This document shows, piece by piece, positions 38,583 through 47,828 of a stretch of DNA of 64,000 nucleotides; positions within the stretch are counted from its first letter, which is position 1; each line of letters opens with the position of its first letter. Under the pieces are notes generated by a model that was not told the DNA's origin, searched no databases, and saw only the letters and a list, made by a program, of their open reading frames with translations. The DNA is from Blochmannia endosymbiont of Camponotus sp. (GTDB lineage Bacteria; Pseudomonadota; Gammaproteobacteria; Enterobacterales; Enterobacteriaceae). Where the stretch lies: NCBI RefSeq assembly GCF_023586085.1, contig NZ_CP097757.1:1-64000 (forward strand), read 5' to 3'. A program made the translations under genes and the position numbers.

Positions 38583-39482
38583 TTATTTATGATTATATTG
38601 AGTATAAAATAATCCTGAATTTATTAAAGCCTTCTTCAACACATGACAATATACTTCAGATAAATAGGTCATAGGTAAACGTAAAGTATCACATGATATT
38701 AGTCCTAATTCTTTACAAGCCCATTTTACTGGTATAGGATTAGAATCAATGAACAACGCTTGATGAACAGGCATCAAGCGTTGATTAATATGCTGTGCGT
38801 TTAAAAAATCATTTTTATTTGCTAATTTGCATAGATCAGCCATTTCTTTTGCAGCAACATTAGCAGTAACAGAAATTACTCCGACTCCTCCAAGCTTCAT
38901 AAAATCTAATGCGCTTAAGTCATCTCCACTTAATAAAATAAAATCTTCATGCACCAGTTGTTTTAATTGATTTACTCTATTTAAATTTCCTGTTGCCTCT
39001 TTAATCCCAATTATATTCTTTATCTTTGATAAACGAGAAACAGTGCTCGGCACCATATCACAACCAGTACGTAACGGAACATTATATAATATCTGTGGCA
39101 ATTCTGTGCTGTCTGAAATAGCTTTAAAATGTTGAAATAATCCTTCTTGATTAGGACGATTATAATAGGGGGTAACACTTAAACAAGCCGCTATATCGCT
39201 ATTATTAAATTTGTTAGTTAATGAAATAGCTTCTGCTGTTGAATTTGCGCCAGTACCAGCTATAACTGGTAATCTACCATCACTAAACTCTAAAGTTTTC
39301 ATAACCACGTCAACATGTTCTTCCTGTGTAAGTCCAGACATTTCCCCTGTCGTTCCGACAGAAACAATAGCCGATGTACCACTAGTTACATGATAATCAA
39401 CAAGTTTTTTCAAACTTGTCCAATCTACAGAACCTTTTAAATCCATTGGGGTGATTAAAGCAACTATACTTCCAGTAAACAT
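38583..39482 (-). CDS. dapA: 4-hydroxy-tetrahydrodipicolinate synthase
   Basis: Condenses pyruvate with aspartate semialdehyde, the entry to diaminopimelate and lysine. The Schiff-base lysine is in [10 protein letters not shown]. The catalytic Tyr is in [11 protein letters not shown] and the Thr pair in VGTTGEMSG. It is 299 aa against 292. It is divergent from bcp and followed by bamC, matching E. coli. Confidence 0.97.
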   Translation of the reverse strand: MFTGSIVALITPMDLKGSVDWTSLKKLVDYHVTSGTSAIVSVGTTGEMSGLTQEEHVDVVMKTLEFSDGRLPVIAGTGANSTAEAISLTNKFNNSDIAACLSVTPYYNRPNQEGLFQHFKAISDSTELPQILYNVPLRTGCDMVPSTVSRLSKIKNIIGIKEATGNLNRVNQLKQLVHEDFILLSGDDLSALDFMKLGGVGVISVTANVAAKEMADLCKLANKNDFLNAQHINQRLMPVHQALFIDSNPIPVKWACKELGLISCDTLRLPMTYLSEVYCHVLKKALINSGLFYTQYNHK

Positions 39483-39929
39483 GAACTATTATCTCCAATA
39501 AACTTAACATATAAGGCTTTATACATTTAATGAAACTTGACTAAACAAGAGAAAACATAAAATATTCAACTTCATTTGAACATAGAAAATAGTATGATTA
39601 TTTTATATAACTATATACTATAGTATACTTATTTATGAATATACATATCATTTACTATCGTTTAACAATTTTAAATGAATTAAAAATTATTTTCATTATA
39701 TTTTTGATTATTAAGTAAATTATTATCTGTTAAGGACATATTCAATACTAAATGATTATTTAAAATAATTCTCTGTTATTTTTATAACAAATTATTTTTT
39801 AAATTATCATCATATGTAGATATAAAACTCTTTTAAATAATTTCATTATATTATATACAAAATTTGAAAGTGGTATTAAAGTGTAATTAATTTATAAAAA
39901 TTAATAAATTTTTTCAATGGAAAATTACC
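39483..39929. other. Divergent spacer dapA/bcp
   Basis: 447 bp at the gcvR position of E. coli, which is not recognisable. It carries the promoters of both genes, not placeable by eye. No hairpin or RNA gene was found. Confidence 0.45.
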
Positions 39930-40409
39930 ATGGCATTATTACAACCTGGAGATAAAGCTCCACGCTTTATTTTACCCGATCAAGATGGTATTTCAGTCGA
40001 TCTTTATTCTTTTATAGGGAAAAAAGTTCTTATTTACTTTTATCCTAAAGCTATGACACCAGGATGCACCATACAAGCATGTAAATTAAGAGATAATGTC
40101 GATATATTCAAGAAATTAAACGTAGAAATAGTTGGCATTAGTAACGATACACCAGAAAAACTTTTAAAATTTCATGAAAAAGAAATGTTACGTTTCACTT
40201 TACTCTCTGATAAAGACTACAAAGTTACTAAGAAATTTGGAGCATGGGGAGAAAAAAAATTCATGGGAAAAATATATAATGGAGTACATCGTGTTAGTTT
40301 TGTAATAAATCCCATCGGCTTTATAGAGCAAGTATTTACACATTTTAAACCTATTGAGCATGATCAAATCATATTACGTTATCTAAATGATAAAATCATA
40401 ATAAAGTAA
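39930..40409 (+). CDS. bcp: Thiol peroxidase Bcp (bacterioferritin comigratory protein)
   Basis: Atypical 2-Cys peroxiredoxin that reduces peroxides in the cytosol. Both the peroxidatic and resolving cysteines are present in MTPGCTIQACKLRD, five residues apart. FYPKAMTPG and FGAWGEKKFMGKIYNGVHR match E. coli Bcp closely. It is 159 aa against 156. It stands alone. Confidence 0.96.
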   Translation: MALLQPGDKAPRFILPDQDGISVDLYSFIGKKVLIYFYPKAMTPGCTIQACKLRDNVDIFKKLNVEIVGISNDTPEKLLKFHEKEMLRFTLLSDKDYKVTKKFGAWGEKKFMGKIYNGVHRVSFVINPIGFIEQVFTHFKPIEHDQIILRYLNDKIIIK

Positions 40410-40508
40410 ATAATTTTTATATAACCAGTTATACTATTAAATAGCTTATATATAGTAGATCTACATACATAAAAATCAAAACCATTAATATTTAAAACTG
40501 TTAAACAA

Positions 40509-40545
40509 CATATATATCTATTACTGATAATCATAGATATATATG
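40509..40545. terminator. 12-bp perfect inverted repeat between convergent bcp and upp
   Basis: Arms 40509-40520 and 40534-40545 pair exactly around a 13-nt loop. The position between two converging genes suggests a shared terminator, but the stem has few G-C pairs and no strong T-tract. Confidence 0.45.
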
Positions 40546-40660
40546 TACAGTATAAAAATTTATTATAAACAACATACTAAACTTTATTTATTGTATAATA
40601 TATATACAATTCATATATTATTTTAAATAAATAATTTTTTGATTATATATAGATCATATA

Positions 40661-41305
40661 TTATTTAGTTCCAAATGTCTTGTCACCAGCATCTCCAAAT
40701 CCTGGAATAATGTAACCATGTTTATTAATTTTTTGATCTATAGAAGCTAAATATAATTCAATATCTGGATGTCTTTTTTCCAAAGCTTCAATTCCCTCCG
40801 GCGCTGCTACTATTGATAAAACTTTTATATTACTACATCCAAATTTTTTTAATAAATCAATAGTAGCGATTATTGATCCACCAGTAGCCAGCATGGGATC
40901 TAACACCATTGCCATACGTTCATTTATATTGGAAACTAATTTATGGAAATATGGAATTGGCTCAAGAGTAATTTCATTACGATAAATCCCTATTATACTT
41001 ATACGCGCGCTCGGAAGATGCTCCAATACACCATTCATCATACCCAACCCAGCTCTTAAGATTGGTACTACTGTTATTTTTTTCCCTTTAATACGCGCAA
41101 TTTTAACTACTCCACACCATCCTTTGATAGTTACTATTTCTACTTCTAAATCATCAGTAGCTACATAAGTTAATAAACTTCCTAATTCTGCAGATAATTC
41201 TCTAAAACGTTTAGTGCTAATATCACAAATACGCATTAGTCCTAATTTGTGCTGAACTAATGGATGTCTGATCTCAACTATCTTCATATCAACTTTGTTC
41301 TCCAT
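40661..41305 (-). CDS. upp: Uracil phosphoribosyltransferase
   Basis: Salvage enzyme making UMP from uracil and PRPP. The PRPP-binding motif is [20 protein letters not shown], and [18 protein letters not shown] at the C-terminus is conserved. ATG 41305 gives 214 aa. An in-frame ATG at 41287 would give exactly the E. coli length (208) and start MKIVEIRHP, with GGAG 12 nt upstream. The true start may be this second one. The purM/purN genes that flank upp in E. coli are not next to it. Confidence 0.95.
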   Translation of the reverse strand: MENKVDMKIVEIRHPLVQHKLGLMRICDISTKRFRELSAELGSLLTYVATDDLEVEIVTIKGWCGVVKIARIKGKKITVVPILRAGLGMMNGVLEHLPSARISIIGIYRNEITLEPIPYFHKLVSNINERMAMVLDPMLATGGSIIATIDLLKKFGCSNIKVLSIVAAPEGIEALEKRHPDIELYLASIDQKINKHGYIIPGFGDAGDKTFGTK

Positions 41306-41977
41306 GAAAGTAAACTCTCAAATCTGAGAAATTATACTTTCTAATTACCATTTATAATAATATCCATAAATTTATTAAAATAAATATAAGATACTATTTA
41401 ATTGATATGTGTAGAATCACATTGATAATATAAGAGCTCACACAAAATTTATTACATTATTTATTTCCCATACAAAATAAATCAAATTTTGATATTTAAG
41501 ATATATATAATATAATGTATTGACATTATTGATTAATTATTCAAATAATCATTTTTAAATATAAAAAATTCCATACCATCAACAATATAAAGATATTATT
41601 GATGGTATGGAATGAAATTTACAACTATAATATAATTGTAATAACATAACTTTTACATGTAATGTTAAAATTTAAACTAAGTATATCATGAAATATATTG
41701 TGTTAATGTTAAACATAACATTATTTAATAAAAACAAAACAAACACTAAATTAAAAATTATTTAATTACATTAATTGTAACTTATATAAATTGATTACTT
41801 CAAAAATAAAATAAAACAATTTTATAAACTTTCAATTTAATATTTAAATATTAAAACAACACAGATTATAATAAATAATTTTTATTGAACAAAGTATACA
41901 TTTATATAAAAATTTACAACAATTACACTAAACTGTATCATCTCACAACTCTTTAAATAAAGATACTAGTTGTTTGT
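41306..41977. other. Gene-free spacer upp/yfgG with strong hairpin
   Basis: E. coli has purM, purN, ppk, ppx and yfgF between these genes; none is recognisable in the 672 bp. The only structure is the terminator-like hairpin at 41563-41613. Confidence 0.5.
41563..41613 (-). terminator. Intrinsic terminator on the minus strand
   Basis: 20-bp stem (41568-41587 and 41594-41613) with a single G-U wobble on the minus-strand RNA and a 6-nt loop. A run of Ts follows in the minus direction (41567 down to 41563). It could stop transcription arriving from the ureG side about 780 bp away, or be left from lost minus-strand genes. Confidence 0.6.
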
Positions 41978-42136
41978 ATGAAAAAAAATAAAACAAAAGT
42001 ACGCATTACTAAATGGGTATTATTCATCAGTTTCATGATATTGTTCATTAGGTTAATATACGCTTCTATAAATGCCTGGAATTATCATAAAAATAACGAT
42101 GGAAATAATACCATTATATCAAATAATAAAATCTAA
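41978..42136 (+). CDS. yfgG: Small membrane protein YfgG (DUF2633-like)
   Basis: A 52-codon frame. The segment ITKWVLFISFMILFIRLIYA followed by SINAWNYHK aligns well with E. coli YfgG (MTRIVLLISFIFFFGRFIYSSIGAWQHHQ). It has one predicted membrane helix, a basic N-terminus and a polar Asn-rich tail. E. coli yfgG sits between upp/ppx and guaA, so position supports the call. The ribosome site is weak. Molecular function is not established to my knowledge. Confidence 0.82.
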   Translation: MKKNKTKVRITKWVLFISFMILFIRLIYASINAWNYHKNNDGNNTIISNNKI

Positions 42137-42353
42137 CTGTTTATACTGAAAAACAACATTTATGATTAACCTCTATTAAAAATAAAAACTAACCAATTTT
42201 CCATTTTCTACTCATAAAAATTATAAATAATAAAAAATTTTTATAACATATTTTACTTAAAATAAAACAACCACATAATGATATATATTTATGTATTAAA
42301 ATTTTTAAAACTTTTTATTAGTTGTCTATAGACATATAAATGTAATCATTAAA

Positions 42354-42370
42354 ATTATCATTATGATAAT
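42354..42370. repeat. Short hairpin after ureG
   Basis: 8-bp perfect stem ATTATCAT/ATGATAAT around a single base, 18 bp past the ureG stop. Too AT-rich to call a terminator with confidence. Confidence 0.35.
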
Positions 42371-42388
42371 GCCCTATATATATTAATT

Positions 42389-43009
42389 TCATAAAGATAA
42401 CCGTTTTGCTACAATGAAATCAAGAACAAATTGTACACCATGACCTATTTTCAAATTAGTAAAAGACCATGGTAATCCCTTTCTCATAAAATTAGTGTCT
42501 CTAGCCATACTTTCTAAAGATGCCCCTACGTACGAAGCTAAATCAATTTTATTAATTATTAAAAAATCAGAACGTGTAATACCTGGCCCTCCTTTTCGAG
42601 GTATTTTATCACCTGCAGCTACATCAATAACATATAAATTTAAATCCGATAATTCAGGACTAAACGTAGCACTCAAATTATCCCCACCACTTTCAATAAA
42701 AATAATATCTAGATTCTCAAATCTATATGTTAGTTCTTCTATAGCTAATAAATTCATAGAGGCATCTTCACGAATAGCAGCATGAGGACACCCTCCAGTT
42801 TCTATACCAATAATACGATCGGCCGATAGAGCATCTGCATCTATCAAAATACGTTGATCTTCTTTAGTATAAATATCATTGGTTACTACTGCCAATTGAT
42901 AATTATCTTTCATTTTTTTACACAATACTTCAAGTAATGCAGTTTTACCTGATCCTACTGGACCACCTACACCTATACGCAACGGCAGAGTACATTTTTC
43001 ATGTAACAA
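42389..43009 (-). CDS. ureG: Urease accessory GTPase UreG
   Basis: GTPase that drives nickel delivery to apo-urease as part of UreDFG. The P-loop is [17 protein letters not shown]. The metal/CPH motif is in [17 protein letters not shown], and [14 protein letters not shown] and NKIDLA follow. It is 206 aa, the Klebsiella length. The start is TTG, with AAGGA 7 nt upstream and no in-frame ATG nearby. It lies 78 bp after ureF. Confidence 0.97.
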   Translation of the reverse strand: MLHEKCTLPLRIGVGGPVGSGKTALLEVLCKKMKDNYQLAVVTNDIYTKEDQRILIDADALSADRIIGIETGGCPHAAIREDASMNLLAIEELTYRFENLDIIFIESGGDNLSATFSPELSDLNLYVIDVAAGDKIPRKGGPGITRSDFLIINKIDLASYVGASLESMARDTNFMRKGLPWSFTNLKIGHGVQFVLDFIVAKRLSL

Positions 43010-43087
43010 AACACATTCCTTTAATTAAAAAATAATAATCATATAACATTTCATGCTATATAAGTATTGTATTAAAATCAAGTAATT

Positions 43088-43774
43088 TTAAGAACGAAAT
43101 AATCGTGAATATTGTGTTTCATGACAAGACGATGCTATAGATTGCAACAAAAAACTACTTCCTAATTCATGATCCATTATTATATCCGCCTTATTCCAAG
43201 CATTTGGAAAACATTCCATTAAATATCTTAATAACTTTTGAGCAGCTCTTTGCCCAAAAGGTATCAATTTTAATCCTGCCATGATAGAAGATTCTAACAT
43301 ATTATATGCATATCCCAGCGCTAAATCTTTTAAGGGAATACCCCACATACACCCTAACCATGCTATTGACGCTAAACCGCTACGCTCTAAGGCTGATAAC
43401 CAAATATCATCATGAGTAAGTGGATACCACTGCAATATTAACTTTGTCATTGCTTGTCCACGTTGGTTTTCTTCTAATCTAAACTCACGAGTATCACGAC
43501 ATGACAAAATTTTTAATACACATTGAAAAAAGCTAACTTCATCTCTAATTTGAGTATAATAGTAGCAACGCTTAAGCATAGGCCACTCTAAATGAATTAA
43601 TGGTCCATCAATCCATTGTTTCTGCCATGCAGAAAAAGTTTCTACAGAATTTACCCAATTACACTCTACAGCCCACTCTAAACCTCGTGAATAAGCGAAT
43701 CCCCCTACAGGAAAATTAGAACTAATCAATTGCATTAAAGATAACAGTGAATTTTCACTCTGAGTAACACACAT
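43088..43774 (-). CDS. ureF: Urease accessory protein UreF
   Basis: All-helical chaperone that bridges UreD and UreG during nickel insertion. Family marks are LMQLISSNFPVGGFAYSRGLEW near the start and LIPFGQRAAQKLL near the end. It is 228 aa, the usual length. It is separated from ureC by a 437-bp gap where ureE normally lies. Confidence 0.95.
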   Translation of the reverse strand: MCVTQSENSLLSLMQLISSNFPVGGFAYSRGLEWAVECNWVNSVETFSAWQKQWIDGPLIHLEWPMLKRCYYYTQIRDEVSFFQCVLKILSCRDTREFRLEENQRGQAMTKLILQWYPLTHDDIWLSALERSGLASIAWLGCMWGIPLKDLALGYAYNMLESSIMAGLKLIPFGQRAAQKLLRYLMECFPNAWNKADIIMDHELGSSFLLQSIASSCHETQYSRLFRS

Positions 43775-44211
43775 AACGTAATTAGGATCATGTATTCAGA
43801 AATTATTTATATAGATATTACTTAAATTTTTAAATTATTATTATACATTATTATATATAATTAATTATATAACATTGTGCAACGTATATTTATTCAGCCA
43901 TAACATAAAAATATAAAAATATGATGAACGCTCATTCTATCATAACAACAATTCTTCTAAATAAACCTTTAAAAAGACATCTATTACAGATCTGAAGTCT
44001 ATAAATTTAACCACATAATACAATTACAAAATACAATTAAATATAACTAAATATTATAAAACACATATATAAATTTATTACCGTAAAACTACAGCACAAT
44101 CTACAATAAATATCGATATTATAGCAATAAAAATAAACTTTTAAGTAAACAATAAAACAGTATTCGTCATTACGAATATGCATGCATTCTAGCATAGAAT
44201 AGCGCTAAATA
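43775..44211. other. Gap at the ureE position
   Basis: 437 bp between ureC and ureF, about the size of ureE. No UreE frame or His-rich tail can be recognised on either strand; stops are frequent in all frames. Two short hairpins lie at its right end (44161-44200). Confidence 0.6.
44161..44200 (-). terminator. Pair of hairpins just after ureC
   Basis: First stem 44186-44191/44195-44200 (ATTCTA/TAGAAT, 3-nt loop), second stem 44161-44167/44172-44178 (TATTCGT/ACGAATA, 4-nt loop). They begin 11 bp past the ureC stop. No T-tract follows, so they may protect the ureDABC mRNA end or only attenuate read-through to ureFG. Confidence 0.45.
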
Positions 44212-45918
44212 CTAAAATAAAAAATAACGTTGTGACATAGGTAATGAAAATGCAGGTTCACAAGTTAATAACTCTCCATTTGCACGTACTTGATAAGTCT
44301 GAGGATCTACTTCAATAATTGGTTGCCAAGAATTATTGATCATATGCTTCTTTTTAATATTTCTACACTTATGAGCTTTACCAATTAAACTAGCCAACTT
44401 TAAGTGATTTATTAATTCTGAATGATAAAAAACTGCAGATACAAATGTCATACGCGTCGCATGTCTTGCATTACCACGTGCTCCAAACATTAATCGATAA
44501 TGCACTGGTTGTGAAGTGGGTATAGAAGCATTAGGATCACCCATAATTGCAGAATTAATCATACCACCTTTAATGATTAATTCTGGTTTAACTCCAAAAA
44601 AAACAGGAGACCATAATACTAAATCTGCCAACTTTCCTATTTCAATAGAACCAACCTCATGAGAAATACCATGAGTTATTGCTGGATTAATGGTATATTT
44701 AGCAATATACCGTTTTACACGAATATTATCGTTATATTTGTCATCCCCCGATAATGAACCTCTTTGTAACTTCATTTTATGAGCTGTTTGCCAAGTACGT
44801 AAAATAACTTCTCCAACTCGCCCCATAGCTTGAGAATCAGAAGAAATCATAGACAAAGCTCCAAGATCATGTAGAATATCTTCAGCAGCGATTGTCTCTT
44901 TACGAATTCTAGACTCTGAAAACGCCATATCTTCAGGCAGATTAGGATTAAGATTATGACAAACCATCATCATGTCTAAATGTTCATCTATTGTATTAAT
45001 AGTATAAGGCATGGTAGGATTAGTAGATGATGGTAAGACATTATTACATCCGCACATACGTATGATATCTGGAGAATGTCCACCACCTGCACCTTCAGTA
45101 TGATAAGCATGTATCGTTCTACCCTTAATTGCAGATAAAGTATCTTCAACAAATCCTGATTCGTTTAAAGTATCAGTATGAATAGAAACCTGAACATCAA
45201 AATTATCGGCCACATTTAAACAACAATCAATGGCTGCGGGGGTTGCTCCCCAATCTTCATGAACCTTTAAACCAATAGCCCCAGCAATTATTTGTTCTTC
45301 TAAAGCCTTAGGCAAAGAGGCGCTACCTTTACCAGTAAACCCGATATTAACAGGTAAGGAATCTGCTACTTGCAACATACGAGATAAAAACCAAGGACCT
45401 GGAGTACAAGTTGTTGCATTGCTTCCTGTTGTTGGCCCAGTACCTCCTCCAATAAATGTAGTAATTCCAGAACATAACCCGTCTTCTACTTGTTGAGGAC
45501 AAATAAAATGAACATGAGAGTCAATGCCTCCGGCAGTAACTATTTTACCTTCTGCGGCTATTATATCAGTACCAGGTCCAATAAATATTGTTACATCTGG
45601 CTGAATATCTGGATTTCCTGATTTACCAATACCCGTTATACGACCATTATTTATACCAATATCTGCTTTTACTATACCCCAATAATCAATAATTATTGCA
45701 TTAGTTAATACCAAATCAACACAATCTTTACTACTCATTTGTCCTTGACCCATTCCATCTCGTATAACTTTTCCTCCTCCAAATTTTACTTCTTCTCCAT
45801 ACACAGTGAAATCTTTTTCTACTTTTATCCACAATTCAGTATCAGCTAATCGTACCGAATCTCCTATAGTCGGTCCGAATAAAGAAGCATACTCATGCCT
45901 GGATAATACACTATTCAT
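44212..45918 (-). CDS. ureC: Urease subunit alpha (catalytic)
   Basis: Nickel metalloenzyme hydrolysing urea to ammonia and carbamate in the cytosol. Nickel and catalytic residues are seen: His pair in [14 protein letters not shown], carbamylated Lys in [13 protein letters not shown], His in [12 protein letters not shown] and [12 protein letters not shown], and the flap Cys-His in [17 protein letters not shown]. It is 568 aa, ending PMSQRYFLF as in Klebsiella. It starts 2 bp after ureB. Known Blochmannia biology links it to nitrogen recycling for the ant host. Confidence 0.98.
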   Translation of the reverse strand: MNSVLSRHEYASLFGPTIGDSVRLADTELWIKVEKDFTVYGEEVKFGGGKVIRDGMGQGQMSSKDCVDLVLTNAIIIDYWGIVKADIGINNGRITGIGKSGNPDIQPDVTIFIGPGTDIIAAEGKIVTAGGIDSHVHFICPQQVEDGLCSGITTFIGGGTGPTTGSNATTCTPGPWFLSRMLQVADSLPVNIGFTGKGSASLPKALEEQIIAGAIGLKVHEDWGATPAAIDCCLNVADNFDVQVSIHTDTLNESGFVEDTLSAIKGRTIHAYHTEGAGGGHSPDIIRMCGCNNVLPSSTNPTMPYTINTIDEHLDMMMVCHNLNPNLPEDMAFSESRIRKETIAAEDILHDLGALSMISSDSQAMGRVGEVILRTWQTAHKMKLQRGSLSGDDKYNDNIRVKRYIAKYTINPAITHGISHEVGSIEIGKLADLVLWSPVFFGVKPELIIKGGMINSAIMGDPNASIPTSQPVHYRLMFGARGNARHATRMTFVSAVFYHSELINHLKLASLIGKAHKCRNIKKKHMINNSWQPIIEVDPQTYQVRANGELLTCEPAFSLPMSQRYFLF

Positions 45919-45920
45919 AA

Positions 45921-46229
45921 TTAATCTAATTTACCCATAATAGTTTTACAAAATCCATAAATTTTACATACACCTGCATATTTTACAAGATCTACAGTTC
46001 TAGACTGCCCTGGTTCAAAGCGAATAGCTGTTCCAGATGGAATATTTAAACGAAAACCACGAGCAATAACTCGATCAAATTTTAAAGCAGTATTAACTTC
46101 ATAAAAATGAAAATGGGAACCAATCTGTATAGGCCTATCCCCACAATTAACAACAGTTACTAACGCTCGCTGTCGTCCAGTATTTAACTCTATATTCCCA
46201 TCAGAAATATATAATTCACCTGGAACCAT
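45921..46229 (-). CDS. ureB: Urease subunit beta
   Basis: Structural subunit of the UreABC trimer. Diagnostic stretches are [35 protein letters not shown] and [17 protein letters not shown]. It is 102 aa, the family size. The gap to ureA is 26 bp. UreA, UreB and UreC are separate genes as in enterobacteria, not fused. Confidence 0.97.
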   Translation of the reverse strand: MVPGELYISDGNIELNTGRQRALVTVVNCGDRPIQIGSHFHFYEVNTALKFDRVIARGFRLNIPSGTAIRFEPGQSRTVDLVKYAGVCKIYGFCKTIMGKLD

Positions 46230-46255
46230 AATATAATGTACTCATTTAATTATTA

Positions 46256-46558
46256 TTAAATTATCGGATCGTGTATCGTCACTAATTTTGTCCCATCAGT
46301 AAAAGTAGCTTCCACTTGTACATTGGTGATCATCTCAGGGACTCCCACCATAACATCGTCTCTAGTTAATATATTCTTACCTATATCCATTAATTCAGCA
46401 ACATTCTTTCCCTCACGAGCTCCTTCTAAAATTACAGAACTAATTAATGCTATTGCTTCTGGATAATTTAACTTCAAACCTCGATTACGGCGTCTTTCTG
46501 CTAATAACGCCGCCGTAAATAATAATAATTTATCTTTTTCACGGGGTAATAGCTTCAT
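46256..46558 (-). CDS. ureA: Urease subunit gamma
   Basis: Smallest urease structural subunit. [20 protein letters not shown] at the N-terminus, [14 protein letters not shown] and [20 protein letters not shown] are nearly identical to Klebsiella UreA. It is 100 aa, matching exactly. It follows ureD by 21 bp in the ureDABC unit. Confidence 0.98.
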   Translation of the reverse strand: MKLLPREKDKLLLFTAALLAERRRNRGLKLNYPEAIALISSVILEGAREGKNVAELMDIGKNILTRDDVMVGVPEMITNVQVEATFTDGTKLVTIHDPII

Positions 46559-46579
46559 ATATAAATTTTCTCTACCTAC

Positions 46580-47416
46580 TCATGTCGACCAAATACGAGG
46601 TATTGTCACTTCTCTTCCAATTACAAAAGGGCGTATCGCATACCAAATACGACAAAGTATTTTTTTTAAACATTGATTATCATTACCTAATAATCGTACT
46701 ACAAGAATATTATCTAATAATGTAGCACCTCCTATTTGAAAATGTTTAACCGATGTAATAAGTTTTCGCACTGTATCTAATATTTTTTCATCTGATGGAA
46801 TAGCAAAAAGTAAAGCACTTATCTTAAATCCACCTAATTTCACAATACAATTAGATTCATTAATCTGCAATCTTTCTTGTAAACCAACAGAATTAGATAA
46901 ACAAATATTTAAAAAAACATCTACCTCTTCTGGATAAATATAAATACCTAATGATGAATTTACAAAACATAACATTTCAAATGATATAATTCTAGATCCT
47001 TGTTCTATAATAAAAGTAGTATCTATTTTTGCTTTCGTTTTGGGGAAAAAAATACTGCTTTGAGGGACCCATTCCAAAGCAGTATTACGCTCTAATGTAA
47101 ATGTATGCTTCTGAACTGCACAGATACCATTACTACGATAAAATTTAGAAGAACCAGGTGTCGTCAATAATGCTCTACTTCCTGATTCCAACTTAACATC
47201 TAGTGTCAATTTATCTCCCCCAACCAAACCACCAGGAGGATGCAATAAATATACATGTGGAGTATTATCATTTTTCGAGTAAAAACTTTTCTTTACATAA
47301 AACGGACCAGTGTGCTTACTAAGTGTAAGCACACTGGTCCCCTTGCGCAAAGCAAAATTTAATTCAAGCTCTCCTAACCAACCATCAATCAAATTCTGAG
47401 ATAATTTATTATTCAT
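46580..47416 (-). CDS. ureD: Urease accessory protein UreD
   Basis: Scaffold that docks UreFG onto apo-urease and channels nickel. Recognised by GWLGELELNFALRKG at the start, HLYLLHPPGGLVGGD-type motif (VYLLHPPGGLVGGDKLTLDV), and LLTTPGSSKFYRS. It is 278 aa, the usual length. It is first in the ureDABC unit. A perfect 16-bp hairpin lies within its coding sequence at codons about 26-38. Confidence 0.96.
   Translation of the reverse strand: MNNKLSQNLIDGWLGELELNFALRKGTSVLTLSKHTGPFYVKKSFYSKNDNTPHVYLLHPPGGLVGGDKLTLDVKLESGSRALLTTPGSSKFYRSNGICAVQKHTFTLERNTALEWVPQSSIFFPKTKAKIDTTFIIEQGSRIISFEMLCFVNSSLGIYIYPEEVDVFLNICLSNSVGLQERLQINESNCIVKLGGFKISALLFAIPSDEKILDTVRKLITSVKHFQIGGATLLDNILVVRLLGNDNQCLKKILCRIWYAIRPFVIGREVTIPRIWST
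47304..47340 (-). promoter_or_regulatory. GC-rich hairpin inside ureD resembling an attenuator
   Basis: Arms 47304-47319 and 47325-47340 are exact reverse complements (GGACCAGTGTGCTTAC on the + strand) with a 5-nt loop. In the ureD direction GTTTT follows. It begins 76 nt inside the ureD frame. The shape is that of an intrinsic terminator, but it lies in coding sequence; function is unproven. Confidence 0.6.
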
Positions 47417-47828
47417 TTAAAATTAAATACAAAACATTTTTAAAAATTAAAATGAAACCCACACATAAAATTACTCTTATAACAAAATCCCATCTATTTT
47501 ATTACATAAAACAATACACACATACTTTTTTAAACATACACACCTTTATTACTAGAAAATAAACTTTCTCATAAAATAATACTACTATACTACAAATTCA
47601 CATTAATAAACAATTTTTAGATATATACATTACACAACACATTTTATAAAAATAAACTATAAAAATCTGAATTCTTTACTAATTTTTAATCAACGATAAA
47701 TAGACAGAACTATACAATATTTTTAATCATTATAAGTACATTGAACATCTAAAATTATTCAACCAAAGATTGTATAAACCAACAAAAATTATTAAAAATT
47801 TCTAAACTTAAATAATATAACAACATAT
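47417..47828. other. Spacer between guaA end and ureD start
   Basis: 412 bp that should contain the ureD promoter. Strongly C-biased on the + strand: I count 50 C and 8 G in 47461-47760. No gene remnant or hairpin is recognised. Confidence 0.5.

Noticed and set aside
42323..42334. 12-bp palindrome TGTCTATAGACA downstream of ureG
   Set aside because: Too short and isolated to support a role.
43775..44211. Possible ureE pseudogene
   Set aside because: Position and length fit, but no recognisable UreE sequence remains, so it is listed only as a gap.
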